The notes under the pieces: model-generated
Seen by the model: only the letters and a program-made list of their open reading frames with translations
The model's database searches: none
Told to the model about the DNA's origin: nothing
Shown: piece by piece, positions 33,611-42,105 of the stretch
Position numbering within the stretch: position 1 is the stretch's first letter
Layout of the letters: every line of letters starts with the position of its first letter
From: Arthrobacter sp.
GTDB lineage: Bacteria; Actinomycetota; Actinomycetes; Actinomycetales; Micrococcaceae
Assembly: GCF_031179985.1 (NCBI RefSeq)
Contig: NZ_JAPSHJ010000008.1
Span: 1 to 64,000 of the forward strand
DNA length: 64,000 bases
Direction: 5' to 3'
Program-made: the position numbers and the translations under genes

Positions 33611-34549
33611 TCAGTCCCGGAGCGCCTTTCCCGTGAGGTGGAGAAACACGGATTCCAGGTCCGGGCGGGTAATTTCCACGGATGTCACCGACATCCCGGC
33701 GTTACCTGCACCAGTGACGATGCCAGCCAGGACGCTCGGGCCATCCTGCACGGTCAGCGAGAGGGCTGAGCCGTCGCCGTCCACGTGCTGCACCCCCGGG
33801 ACGAGGCGCAAGGCAGCCGCTGCGGCCACTGAATTTCCGCTGCCATGAAGGTTGATGCGGTCCACTCCGCCGGTCAGCTTGATCAGCTCGTCACGCGTCC
33901 CCTCGGCCTGGATGCTGCCCTCGTCAATGATGGCTATCCGGTCGCAGAGCCGCTCGGCTTCCTCCATGTAGTGCGTCGTGTACAGGACAGCCATTCCCTC
34001 GGAAGACAACGCCTCCACCGCTTCCAGTATGGAATTGCGGGATTGGGGGTCGACGCCGACAGTCGGCTCATCGAGGATCAGCAGCGTGGGGCGGTGCAGT
34101 AGGCCGATGCCGATGTTGAGCCGGCGCTTCATTCCGCCGGAGTAGTTCTTGGTGAGGTCGCCGGCCCGATCGGCCAGGCCGATAAGTTCCAGCACCTCCT
34201 GCGTACGCCTGGAGAGGTCCCTGCCGTTCAAACCCTGGAGCCGACCGAAGAAGCTCAGGTTCTCCCTCCCGGTCAGGTCGGGATAGATCGCCAGTTCCTG
34301 GGGGACCAGGCCGAGATGCCGCTTGGCCGCAGTTTCGGATGGACCCATCCCCTTTCCGGCGACCGTGACGGTACCGGCGTCGGCCGCAATCAGGCCGGCA
34401 ATCATGGAAATCGTGGTTGTTTTACCTGCACCGTTCGGGCCCAGGAGCCCGAAGGTTTCACCCGGAGCGATGGTGAAGGACACACCGTCGACGGCGGCCA
34501 GGTCCCCATAGCGCTTGGCCAAGCCCTGCACGGTGAGGACCTCGGTCAT
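33611..34549 (-). CDS. ABC exporter ATP-binding protein (DrrA-like)
   Basis: A 312-residue ATPase starting at the ATG at 34549 (MTEVLTVQGLAKRYG). The longer frame upstream has no family similarity. Walker A GPNGAGKTT (37-45), signature NYSGGMKRRLNIGIGLLHRP, Walker B LLILDEPTVGVD and H-loop YTTHYMEEAERL are intact. A C-terminal extension of about 90 residues matches the DrrA/NatA group of drug exporters. It is the first gene of the three-gene exporter operon and divergent from glutathione peroxidase across 169 bases. Confidence 0.93.
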   Translation of the reverse strand: MTEVLTVQGLAKRYGDLAAVDGVSFTIAPGETFGLLGPNGAGKTTTISMIAGLIAADAGTVTVAGKGMGPSETAAKRHLGLVPQELAIYPDLTGRENLSFFGRLQGLNGRDLSRRTQEVLELIGLADRAGDLTKNYSGGMKRRLNIGIGLLHRPTLLILDEPTVGVDPQSRNSILEAVEALSSEGMAVLYTTHYMEEAERLCDRIAIIDEGSIQAEGTRDELIKLTGGVDRINLHGSGNSVAAAAALRLVPGVQHVDGDGSALSLTVQDGPSVLAGIVTGAGNAGMSVTSVEITRPDLESVFLHLTGKALRD

Positions 34550-34718
34550 TTGCGGTTCGGTTTGTCCTGCATCACTTGGTCGTGCGACACGCACTCCGGC
34601 GGCCCCCTTTAATCGACGTTCCAGCATCCAGTATCTGACAGAAAACCCCCAGTCTGAGCCCGTACGCTGATGTTGGCAACGAATTTCCGGTAAGACCCAC
34701 TTTGCGAGGACCAACACC

Positions 34719-35210
34719 GTGACATCCCTGTACTCCATCCCCCTCACCCTGAACGACGGAACCCAGACCGACTTCGGCCGTTTCGCGGGAAACGTGGTGA
34801 TGGTGGTCAACGTGGCCTCAAACTGCGGATTCACCCCCCAGTACACGGGGCTCGAGACCCTCTACGAAAAGTTCAAAGACGGCGGCTTTGAGGTTCTTGG
34901 AGTCCCCTGCAACCAGTTCGCCGGCCAGGAACCTGGCAACGACAGCGAAATCGCCGAGTTCTGCCAGCGGAATTTCGGGGTGACCTTCCCGTTGACCGTG
35001 AAGTCGAATGTCCGCGGCAAGGACCAGCATCCGCTCTACGCGGAGCTGACCAAATTCAAGAGCGGTGTGCTGCCCGGCCTGGTTAAGTGGAACTTCGAGA
35101 AGTTCCTGGTAAATCGCGACGGCGAAGTGGTGGCCCGCTTTGCTCCGACCGTTGAGCCCGACTCAGCTGAGGTCATAGACGCGATCGAGACTGCCCTCGC
35201 CAAAGGATGA
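34719..35210 (+). CDS. Glutathione peroxidase-family thiol peroxidase
   Basis: A 163-residue cysteine-type peroxidase. The catalytic residue is Cys36 in VNVASNCGFTPQYTGL (selenocysteine in animals). The conserved Gln and Trp are in PCNQFAGQEPG and VKWNFEKFLVNRDG, and the family motif FPLTVKSNVRG is present. In actinobacteria such enzymes usually take electrons from thioredoxin or mycothiol rather than glutathione (known). The GTG start at 34719 has GAGGA 9 bases upstream. Its stop overlaps the next start by 4 bases. Confidence 0.95.
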   Translation: MTSLYSIPLTLNDGTQTDFGRFAGNVVMVVNVASNCGFTPQYTGLETLYEKFKDGGFEVLGVPCNQFAGQEPGNDSEIAEFCQRNFGVTFPLTVKSNVRGKDQHPLYAELTKFKSGVLPGLVKWNFEKFLVNRDGEVVARFAPTVEPDSAEVIDAIETALAKG

Positions 35211-36262
35211 CCGCAGGCACCAGCCCCGGGGAACCGAAAGCACCCAGCCATGCGTTCACGGACGCTGATCTCAGAGGGTTGTGGATCGACGGCGACTTCT
35301 CACCCGAGTACCACGAGGAGGCGCGTCCAAGTGACGAGTTGATTGCATCTGTTGAGGCCGAACTGGGCGGTTACAAGCTGCCGGCGTCGTATGTCGAACT
35401 GGCCCGGATCCACAACGGCGGCGTGTTGCACAGGTGCGTTTACCCCATGCATCATCCGACAAGTTGGGCTGATGACCATATCGTCATCACGGGCCTGTAC
35501 GCCTTGGGGCGGACCGCGCAATGGTCGGTTGTAGGGCCGCTGGGTTCCCTCCATATGGAGAGCGAGTGGGGCTATCCCCGTATTGGCGTTGGTATTGGAG
35601 ACACCCCCAGTGCGGGCCATGAGCAGATCATGCTCGACTACCGTTCCTGTGGAAAAAGCGGCGAGCCGCAGGTGGTGCACGTCGACCAGGAAGCCGGTTA
35701 TCGCATTACGTTCGTGGCAGAGGATTTTGCCACTCTTATCCGCGGGCTTGTGGGCGAGGATGACTACTATTTCGCCCAGGAAGAGCGCAAGGTGGCCTTG
35801 GTGACAGTGGAGCGGGGAACGCTTTCGCCGATCGTCGTCTCGGCATTGGCTGCGGCCTCGGGCCAACTCCCCGAGGGTGAGCGGATACTGCGGGCCCTCG
35901 CACGTCGGATTGTCGAGGACAAGGGCAGCTTCGCGCTGCATGGCGATGAGCAGTCATACGCGATGTACGACCTCATTTTCTGGCTGTATTCTCACTTGAC
36001 CACCGCCCAATCCTTTGAGCACTTTGTGAGGGATCCTGAGGGCGCTGCCTCTTACGACGCTCCTTGTTATGAGCTCATGATTGTATTCAGCCTCACCGAC
36101 CAGCCCTACGGTTTCAATACCGGTGACTTCTCCGGGGACTTTCTTCTGGGATGGTGGCAGGAGCGGCTCTCGTCGGGCGCCATCGCACCTTCCGCTGAAG
36201 GATTTCGGATGAGCCCCGAAACCCAGCAAAACCTCCTCGCAGTGGTATCTTCTATCGGTTGA
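35207..36262 (+). CDS. SMI1/KNR4 (SUKH) family protein
   Basis: A 351-residue protein. Residues about 45-185 show the SUKH pattern: SDELIASVEAELGGYKLPAS, then YVELARIHNGGVLHRCV, a later HMESEWGYPRIGVGIG and LDYRSCGKSGEPQVVHVDQE. The C-terminal about 150 residues are helical with no assigned domain. SUKH proteins are best known as immunity proteins of polymorphic toxins, but free-standing ones occur. It overlaps the peroxidase gene by ATGA, so they are co-translated. No toxin gene is adjacent. Confidence 0.8.
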   Translation: MTAGTSPGEPKAPSHAFTDADLRGLWIDGDFSPEYHEEARPSDELIASVEAELGGYKLPASYVELARIHNGGVLHRCVYPMHHPTSWADDHIVITGLYALGRTAQWSVVGPLGSLHMESEWGYPRIGVGIGDTPSAGHEQIMLDYRSCGKSGEPQVVHVDQEAGYRITFVAEDFATLIRGLVGEDDYYFAQEERKVALVTVERGTLSPIVVSALAAASGQLPEGERILRALARRIVEDKGSFALHGDEQSYAMYDLIFWLYSHLTTAQSFEHFVRDPEGAASYDAPCYELMIVFSLTDQPYGFNTGDFSGDFLLGWWQERLSSGAIAPSAEGFRMSPETQQNLLAVVSSIG

Positions 36263-36294
36263 TTCCGAGGTATTTACGCACAACTGGAGGTCGC

Positions 36295-36726
36295 GTGTTC
36301 AAAGGGTTCAAAGACTTTATTCTTCGAGGCAATGTCATCGAACTGTCGATCGCCGTCGTCGTCGGTACAGCCTTCACAGCGCTGGTTGCCGCCTTCACCA
36401 CCAACATTGTTAACCCGATCATTGCAGCGGCCGGCGGGGTGGAGACCGAAGGGCTGGGCTTCCCTATCTGGCCGGGAAACGAAAAGACATTCGTGAACAT
36501 CGGCGGGGTCCTCACAGCGTTAGTGACATTCCTGATTACTGCCGCCGTGGTCTATTTCATCTTTGTGGCCCCCATGAACAGAATCAACTCCCTGGTCAAG
36601 CAACGCCTTGCCACTGAGGAACCCGAAGAAGAACCGATCCCGGCCGATACCGCCCTTCTGGCCGAGATCCGTGATCTGCTGACGAAAATGGCCGAGGCTG
36701 ACCGCAGCAGCGAGAACTCCCGCTAA
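36295..36726 (+). CDS. mscL: Large-conductance mechanosensitive channel
   Basis: A 143-residue MscL, an inner-membrane pentameric channel that opens under osmotic downshock. Starting from the GTG at 36295, with CTGGAGG 5 bases upstream, it begins VFKGFKDFILRGNVIELSIA, the family N-terminus with the amphipathic helix and TM1. The periplasmic loop is around 45-65 and TM2 is TFLITAAVVYFIFVAPMNRI. The cytoplasmic tail is acidic (EEPEEEPIP). A TTG-initiated longer frame overlapping the upstream stop is unlikely. Confidence 0.96.
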   Translation: MFKGFKDFILRGNVIELSIAVVVGTAFTALVAAFTTNIVNPIIAAAGGVETEGLGFPIWPGNEKTFVNIGGVLTALVTFLITAAVVYFIFVAPMNRINSLVKQRLATEEPEEEPIPADTALLAEIRDLLTKMAEADRSSENSR

Positions 36727-36829
36727 CCGGCACTCAAAAGGCCTGAGGCGGACGTAGGGCTGCGGAACCGTCCACTGATCCTTACGCAGGGGCAATACTG
36801 CCGAAACAGCCAGCGGACAGTATGGCCCT

Positions 36830-37714
36830 ATGAAGCCAAAGGTGAACATCCCGCTCCCGGCTGATCTGAGTTGCGAGGTCTGCGGCCAGATGCCTGAACC
36901 TACTAGAGCCCGGCTGACCCTGGCCAACATCGCAGTGATGCTCCCCATCGAGCTCCTGGTGCACGCTGCCGTTGTGGAAACCCATCTGCCCTACGTTGCC
37001 AAGGTCCTGGTCCTGACCTTCACAGCTACATTCCTGGTGATCTGGGTAGCTGAACCGTCTGCCGCCCGGCTCCTGAAGAAGTGGCTCCATGCTCCCGCCC
37101 TTCGCCACCGTAGCCGGCTGGTGGAGGCTCCGGCTCTGTGGCGGGCACGAACCGTGCTTCGTGACCAGCCGGGCTCGCTCCAGAAGGTTACCCGCGCCCT
37201 GGCCAGACTGGATACGAACATCCTCAGCATTCACGTCCATCCCGTCGCTGGCGGCGTGCTCGACGAATTTGTGCTCTCGGCTCCGGGAAACCTCGGAGAA
37301 ACCGAAATTTTGGCGGCTCTGCAGGAGGCCGGCGGACGGCATCCCCATATCTGGCCCACCACGGCACTGGCGATGGCTGACGGCCAGACCAAAGCCCTCA
37401 GCCTCGCCTCCCGAATCGCTGCAAACCCGGCCGAGCTTCCTTTGGCAGTTGCCGAACTGCTGCGGGCACATGTGGTCGGTACGGGCGACCCTGCCCGAGG
37501 AAACACGCCACCGGCAGAAGCTGGAAGCGGGGGTGACCTTTCCGGATCACAGGTTGCCGGCACTGCATTGAAAATCCCGACGGCCTGGCATGGGCCCCTT
37601 GTTTTCTCCCGGCCTGGGGAACCCTTCACTCCTGCGGAATCCGCCCGCGCCCACCGGTTGGCTGAACTGGCAGAAATTCTGGCCCATGGCCCCACGAGAT
37701 CGGCCGTCAAGTAG
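36830..37714 (+). CDS. Membrane-anchored ACT-domain protein
   Basis: A 294-residue protein with an unusual make-up. The N-terminus has a CxxC pair (Cys15, Cys18) in LSCEVCGQMPEP. Two membrane helices follow at about 30-72 (NIAVMLPIELLVHAAVV and VAKVLVLTFTATFLVIWVA). An ACT domain lies at about 104-180 (RTVLRDQPGSLQKVTRALAR, then LDTNILSIHVHPVAGGVLDEF), and a C-terminal region of about 110 residues ends the protein. ACT domains bind amino acids. Their attachment to membrane helices suggests a sensor or adaptor. I do not know a characterised homologue. It has its own upstream region of 103 bases. Confidence 0.72.
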   Translation: MKPKVNIPLPADLSCEVCGQMPEPTRARLTLANIAVMLPIELLVHAAVVETHLPYVAKVLVLTFTATFLVIWVAEPSAARLLKKWLHAPALRHRSRLVEAPALWRARTVLRDQPGSLQKVTRALARLDTNILSIHVHPVAGGVLDEFVLSAPGNLGETEILAALQEAGGRHPHIWPTTALAMADGQTKALSLASRIAANPAELPLAVAELLRAHVVGTGDPARGNTPPAEAGSGGDLSGSQVAGTALKIPTAWHGPLVFSRPGEPFTPAESARAHRLAELAEILAHGPTRSAVK

Positions 37715-37750
37715 AGCTCAAAACATTACTCCAACCACTTCCCTAATTTG

Positions 37751-37764
37751 ATAAGCATACTTAT
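37751..37764. promoter_or_regulatory. AT-rich near-palindrome ATAAGCATACTTAT
   Basis: A 14-base near-palindrome (6 of 7 pairs match) in an unusually AT-rich stretch, 101 bases upstream of the DUF4383 gene. It could be an operator or part of a promoter. The rest of the 150-base gap holds the ribosome site AGGAG before 37865. Confidence 0.35.
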
Positions 37765-37864
37765 GATGTATCTCATGGATGCGACGTAGATCGGCCGTAC
37801 CGGAACGTGGCACCCTGCACCGCAACATCCGATAAACAGTTGCCGTATAAGGCAGGAGAACATC

Positions 37865-38323
37865 ATGGTAAATACCAACCAGACAGGTCGCCGGACAACC
37901 ATCCAGACGGCAGCAATGGTGGTTGGAGCAGTGTTCTTGCTGGTGGGCATCCTGGGATTCATCCCCGGTGTTACCAGCAACTACGCAGCCCTCGGAGCAG
38001 CGGGACCCGGTTCAGAGGCTCTGCTTCTGGGCATCTTCCAGGTTTCCATCCTCCATAACATCGTCCATCTGCTGTTCGGTGTGGCAGGAATCGTTATGGC
38101 ACGCAGCGCCACCCAAGCCCGGAACTATCTGATCGGCGGCGGCGCTCTTTACCTGATCCTCTGGCTCTACGGCCTGGTAGTGCCGCATGATTCAAGCGCC
38201 AACTTTGTTCCGTTCAACGACGCGGACGACTGGCTGCACCTCATCTTGGGTCTGGGCATGGTCGCCTTGGGTGTTGTCCTGGCGCGCGGGGTGACAGCAA
38301 CCCGCACCACAGCCCGCGGCTAA
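37865..38323 (+). CDS. DUF4383 membrane protein
   Basis: A 152-residue protein with four predicted membrane helices (about 15-35, 57-80, 86-106 and 124-144). The DUF4383 pattern is FQVSILHNIVHLLFGVAGIV with its conserved HNIVH, and a late HLILGLGMVALG. The family is widespread in actinobacteria, is often induced by stress and has no known activity. AGGAG precedes the ATG. A strong terminator follows, so it appears to be monocistronic. Confidence 0.88.
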   Translation: MVNTNQTGRRTTIQTAAMVVGAVFLLVGILGFIPGVTSNYAALGAAGPGSEALLLGIFQVSILHNIVHLLFGVAGIVMARSATQARNYLIGGGALYLILWLYGLVVPHDSSANFVPFNDADDWLHLILGLGMVALGVVLARGVTATRTTARG

Positions 38324-38372
38324 GAACAGGTGCACCGCTGAATAAAGGTTGCCGCCAGACTTTGGCGGCTAG

Positions 38373-38409
38373 GCCTTGGTGGCCGGGAGACCGGCCACCA
38401 AGGCTTTTT
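38373..38409 (+). terminator. Rho-independent terminator after the DUF4383 gene
   Basis: A perfect 14-base stem (GCCTTGGTGGCCGG at 38373-38386 and CCGGCCACCAAGGC at 38391-38404) with loop GAGA is followed by TTTTT. It is the clearest intrinsic terminator in the window. Confidence 0.92.
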
Positions 38410-38459
38410 ATTGCCAGAAGACCAAGAGCACGAGCATCGTGAGGGTGAGAGCTTGCCAG

Positions 38460-38816
38460 CTACCGGAGCTCAATGAATTCGCGTTCGAACATGTTGGGTT
38501 TCACGTAATCGGACACAAACTCCAGCTCGAGCCCTTGCTCGGTCCACGCCGCCCGGTAGTTCCCTTCGCGGAACGGATCATGCGCGTTATTGGTAACCAC
38601 CGACCCTACCTCCACGTATACGGGCCAGCTTCGAGGCTCGTAGATCGTGAACCCGCCGGCGTGAAGGAATGTCCTGTCGACGATCAGCGCGCTTCTTCCG
38701 TCATTCGGTGATTGCAACCCGTACGAAGTGCCCGGGGTGAGCAGGAACATCGCGAACGCCAAGTATGAGAAAAGCAGGCTGACGTAGATCCCGGTGATCC
38801 AACCGGTTGCTCTCAC
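38460..38816 (-). CDS. Small membrane protein, 5' end apparently damaged
   Basis: The annotatable frame from the GTG at 38816 gives 118 residues: one membrane helix (ITGIYVSLLFSYLAFAMFLL) and a soluble tail ending VSDYVKPNMFEREFIELR. The same frame stays open for 43 more codons upstream to a TGA at 38946-38948. That stretch reads as a good membrane protein (NIHLAVLPAIAGIYILV, then RSAALSTRRRWVARLV) yet has no ATG, GTG or TTG before 38816. An ATG at 38949 lies in the neighbouring frame. A frameshift or lost start is likely. No function is recognised. It follows the lipid kinase gene on the same strand. Confidence 0.55.
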   Translation of the reverse strand: MRATGWITGIYVSLLFSYLAFAMFLLTPGTSYGLQSPNDGRSALIVDRTFLHAGGFTIYEPRSWPVYVEVGSVVTNNAHDPFREGNYRAAWTEQGLELEFVSDYVKPNMFEREFIELR

Positions 38817-38982
38817 GAGGCGGGCTACCCAACGACGTCGAGTACTGAGGGCGGCAGAGCGGACCAGGATGTAGATGCCAGCGATGGCTGGCAGAACGGC
38901 CAGATGAATGTTCGCAGACGGCCTGTTGCCACGGCCAACTTGGATTCATCGTGAACGGTTATTTCGGGGCTTCCGCTAGCCC

Positions 38983-39909
38983 TCAGTCGTTCATCATCCT
39001 GATCTTGAGTGCGGCAGGCTCGAGGGTTACTGCCAGGTGCTTGCCCGTGCCGACGTGGTCCCCGTCGAGCTGGAACTCCTGTTCGTGCTCCAAGGTGATT
39101 TCGGCAGACTTGCCCTGGAAGTACTCCACCGAGGTATTCCTGCGCTTGTTCCGGCCGAAGATGCCTGCCACCACTCCCAGCCACCCCAGGCGGCCGCGAG
39201 GCGCCAGGATCAGGAGGTCCAAAAGGCCGTCGTCCACCTTGGCCTCGGGAAATATCTCCACGCCGCCCATGATCCTGCCGCAATTGCCGATCATGACACT
39301 GCGGATGCGCCGCCGCACAGGATGCTTTCCGTCCATGCTGATCCTGGCGCGCACTGGCTTTCCCGGAAGCTTCCGGATGCCGGCTTCCACATAGGCGAGC
39401 CAGCCCATCCTGTCCTTCAAAACATCGATGGTGTCCGCCATGATCGCTGCGTCATAGCCCAGGCCGCCCATCACCAGGAAAACCTGCCGGTCGGCGGAGC
39501 CGTCCAGGTTGGTTCGGATCACGTCCACCGTTCGCACGGTGCCGTTCAGCACATCGTAGGCGGCAGCCACCGGATCCGTGATGTTGATGCCCAGGTTCCG
39601 GGCCAGCAGGTTCCCGGTGCCCAGCGGCACCAGTCCCAGCGGAACCCCGCTGCCGGCAAGGATCTCTGCCACGCAGCGGACTGTACCGTCACCGCCTGCG
39701 GCAATAACGACGTCGACTCCTGCTTCCAGCGCTTCCCGCGTCTGGCCTTCCCCCGGGTCCTCGACCGTGGTTTCCAGCCATAGCGGCTCGGCCCATCCCT
39801 GGGTCTGGCACAGCCGGAAAATGGAGCCTCGTAACTCCGGGCCGACAGATTTGGCAGGATTGATGACGACGGCTGCCCGAAGAGCGGGGGTGGCGTTAGT
39901 GGCTGTCAT
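38983..39909 (-). CDS. Diacylglycerol/sphingosine kinase-family lipid kinase
   Basis: A 308-residue kinase of the DagK/YegS/LCB5 family. It starts at the ATG at 39909 (MTATNATPALRAAVVINPAK) with AAGGA just upstream. The nucleotide-binding signature AAGGDGTVRCVAEILAGSG (70-88) and LGTGNLLARNL are intact, as are the C-terminal IGNCGRIMGGVEIFPEAKVD and DGLLDLLIL. It phosphorylates diacylglycerol or a related lipid at the membrane face. In-frame upstream starts at 39942 and 40026 are less likely. Confidence 0.9.
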   Translation of the reverse strand: MTATNATPALRAAVVINPAKSVGPELRGSIFRLCQTQGWAEPLWLETTVEDPGEGQTREALEAGVDVVIAAGGDGTVRCVAEILAGSGVPLGLVPLGTGNLLARNLGINITDPVAAAYDVLNGTVRTVDVIRTNLDGSADRQVFLVMGGLGYDAAIMADTIDVLKDRMGWLAYVEAGIRKLPGKPVRARISMDGKHPVRRRIRSVMIGNCGRIMGGVEIFPEAKVDDGLLDLLILAPRGRLGWLGVVAGIFGRNKRRNTSVEYFQGKSAEITLEHEQEFQLDGDHVGTGKHLAVTLEPAALKIRMMND

Positions 39910-40121
39910 AGCGTCCTTGAAAGAGTGGCGTTTTCGCCGCATGGCGACGGGAAAGGCCCCGGACTGAAATCGTATCGGGGATTGACCTGGATAGGCAGCA
40001 GCGGCGCGGGGTCGTGGACGCTCCACCCCTTCGACCCATAGGCTGGCTACGTTATGGAAGACTCCGGCCTGTCCGGGATACTCCTGGGGGGCCGCGAAAG
40101 CAATGCGGAAGGCGGCGGAGC

Positions 40122-40367
40122 ATGACCGAAGCGGAGAACATTTCAGCAGAGGCCGAGGCGAACAGCAGGGACCCGCATGATTGGGGCCGGGCCATGGCCC
40201 GCGCAGTAACGAGGCTTGCCGAGCAGCTCGCTCCGGAGGGAAGCGAGGACATCCACGCCTCAGTGGTGGACAGGGAACTGTGCCTCACCATCAGGGATGA
40301 TCCCGACGGCGTGCTCATCACGGTGTCCACTCAGTTCACGGGGGACCGGGGCAACCACCAGGATTGA
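40122..40367 (+). CDS. Hypothetical 81-residue acidic protein
   Basis: From the ATG at 40122 (GGCGGAG upstream) a small protein of 81 residues: an acidic N-terminus, a helix DWGRAMARAVTRLAEQLAP and a probable beta sheet SVVDRELCLTIRDDPDGVLI. I do not recognise a family. Codon usage looks coding (GC-rich third positions). It is divergent from the lipid kinase and convergent with pntB. The 212-base divergent gap (39910-40121) shows TTGACC near 39976 but no clear -10. Confidence 0.55.
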   Translation: MTEAENISAEAEANSRDPHDWGRAMARAVTRLAEQLAPEGSEDIHASVVDRELCLTIRDDPDGVLITVSTQFTGDRGNHQD

Positions 40368-40408
40368 AACGCGGCCACTCAGGCGAAGGCCACAGAAAGC
40401 CGTGACTT

Positions 40409-41782
40409 TCAGAGTCCCTTGACCGCGCCGAGCACCTTGGTGAGGGATTCCTTGGCGTCCCCGAACAGCAGCGTAGTCTGCGGTTCGAACATGAGATCAT
40501 TTTCGATGCCGGCAAAACCGGGGCGCATGGAGCGCTTCAGGAAGACCACCTGCCGCGCGTCGGCGACTTCGAGGATGGGCATGCCGTAGATCGGCGAGCC
40601 CGAGGAAGTCTTGGCGGCCGGGTTGACCACATCGTTCGCTCCCACCACCAAGGCGACGTCTGCCGTCCTGAATTCCGAATTGATTTCGCCCATTTCCTTG
40701 AGCGACTCGTAGGGCACGTTGGCCTCGGCGAGGAGGACGTTCATGTGTCCGGGCATGCGCCCTGCTACCGGGTGGATGGCGAAGTCCACCTGGATGCCCC
40801 GGGCCTCGAGCGCCTGGGCAAGTTCCGCTGCCGTGTGCTGCCCCTGGGCAACGGCGAGGCCGTACCCGGGAACGATGATCACGCGTTGCGCGTAGCCGAG
40901 AAGTACAGCGACGTCCTCGGCACTGGAGGACCGCACCGGCCGGTCACTCGCCGTCGTCGAACCCGCCGTCGAGCCTCCGCGGAAGGCCCCGAACAGGATG
41001 CCTGCTACGCTCCGGCCCATCGCTGCAGCCATGGCCCGGGTGAGGATGGTACCCGAGGCGCCCACGAGCGTACCGGCGACGAGGAGAAGAACGTTGCCGA
41101 GCACCAGGCCGCTGGCCGCGACGGCGAGGCCCGTGAAGGCGTTCAGGAGCGAGATGACGATGGGGACGTCCGCGCCGCCCACCGGAAGCACCAGCAAAAC
41201 GCCTGCAGCCAGGCCCAGCACCATCAGTATCAACGCCAGCGCCAACGAACCGGTCAGTACAACGGCGGTAGCGGCACCGAGCGCTGCGATCAGCACAGCG
41301 GCCATCAGCACAGGCAGGCCCGGGAACACCATCGGCCGGGTGGTCATGAGTTCCTGCAGCTTGGCAAACGTAATGGCCGAGCCGGCGAAGGAGACGGCAC
41401 CTACCAGCAAAGTGAAGACAACCGCCAAGCGAACCCAGGATTCTCCTGCATGCCCGAGTTCCAGAAGTGCCACGAGCGCCGCGGCACCGCCGCCCACACC
41501 GTTGAAGAGGGCCACGAGCTGAGGCATCTGGGTCATTTGCACGCGACGGGCAACGGGCGCCGCCACAGCTGTGCCGACGGCAATGGCACCCAGGATCCAC
41601 GGAATGTTGTCCAATCGTGCCGAGAGGAAAACAGTGATCACCGCCACGAGCGCCCCGAAGGCGCCGAGGAGGTTTCCCCGGCGCGCAGTGCGGGGGGAAT
41701 TGAGGCCCTTGAGCGCGAGGATAAAGAAAACAGCAGCAGCGAGATACAGCAGCGCCGTCCACACCGGATCGAGGAGAATCAC
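40409..41782 (-). CDS. pntB: NAD(P) transhydrogenase subunit beta
   Basis: A 457-residue membrane subunit. About eight to nine helices cover residues 1-260. The NADP-binding domain III includes VIIVPGYGLAVAQGQHTAAE, then HPVAGRMPGHMNVLLAEANVPY, GANDVVNPAA and the C-terminal KRSMRPGFAGIENDLMF. Proton-driven transhydrogenase reduces NADP+ with NADH. The start overlaps pntAB by four bases and the operon order is pntAA-pntAB-pntB, all coupled. The alpha subunit is split into two genes, as in many actinobacteria and Rhodospirillum. Confidence 0.96.
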   Translation of the reverse strand: MILLDPVWTALLYLAAAVFFILALKGLNSPRTARRGNLLGAFGALVAVITVFLSARLDNIPWILGAIAVGTAVAAPVARRVQMTQMPQLVALFNGVGGGAAALVALLELGHAGESWVRLAVVFTLLVGAVSFAGSAITFAKLQELMTTRPMVFPGLPVLMAAVLIAALGAATAVVLTGSLALALILMVLGLAAGVLLVLPVGGADVPIVISLLNAFTGLAVAASGLVLGNVLLLVAGTLVGASGTILTRAMAAAMGRSVAGILFGAFRGGSTAGSTTASDRPVRSSSAEDVAVLLGYAQRVIIVPGYGLAVAQGQHTAAELAQALEARGIQVDFAIHPVAGRMPGHMNVLLAEANVPYESLKEMGEINSEFRTADVALVVGANDVVNPAAKTSSGSPIYGMPILEVADARQVVFLKRSMRPGFAGIENDLMFEPQTTLLFGDAKESLTKVLGAVKGL

Positions 41783-42105
41783 TTCTGGACCTCCCGGTTC
41801 CCGGAGCCGGTGTTTTCCAGGCCGGGTTTCTTACGGCCGCGGAACATTTCCAGCATGCGGTCTGTCACCACAAAACCGCCCACCAGGTTGGCTGTGGCCA
41901 GGACTACCGCCAACAGGGCCACCGCGAGCACCCAGGGGTCGGCGGCCTGGCCTGCAACGATGATGGCGCCCACGAGGATGATGCCGTGGATGGCATTGGC
42001 CCCCGACATCAGCGGGGTATGCAGGGTGCTGGAAACCTTGGAAACCACTTCGAAGCCCACAAAAACCGCCAGCACAGTGATGGTGAGCAAACTGATCGGA
42101 TCCAT
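41779..42105 (-). CDS. pntAB: NAD(P) transhydrogenase subunit alpha, part 2
   Basis: A 108-residue membrane protein with three helices (about 3-20, 34-55 and 60-82). It has the family features LLTITVLAVFVGFEVVSKVS, HTPLMSGANAIHGIILVGAI and NLVGGFVVTDRMLEMF. It supplies part of the proton channel of transhydrogenase domain II. It begins at the base where pntAA ends (42105) and overlaps pntB by four bases. Confidence 0.96.
   Translation of the reverse strand: MDPISLLTITVLAVFVGFEVVSKVSSTLHTPLMSGANAIHGIILVGAIIVAGQAADPWVLAVALLAVVLATANLVGGFVVTDRMLEMFRGRKKPGLENTGSGNREVQK

Noticed and set aside
38825..39283. 152-codon minus-strand frame overlapping the lipid kinase gene
   Set aside because: It lies in another frame within the kinase coding region on the same strand and has no protein-like features.
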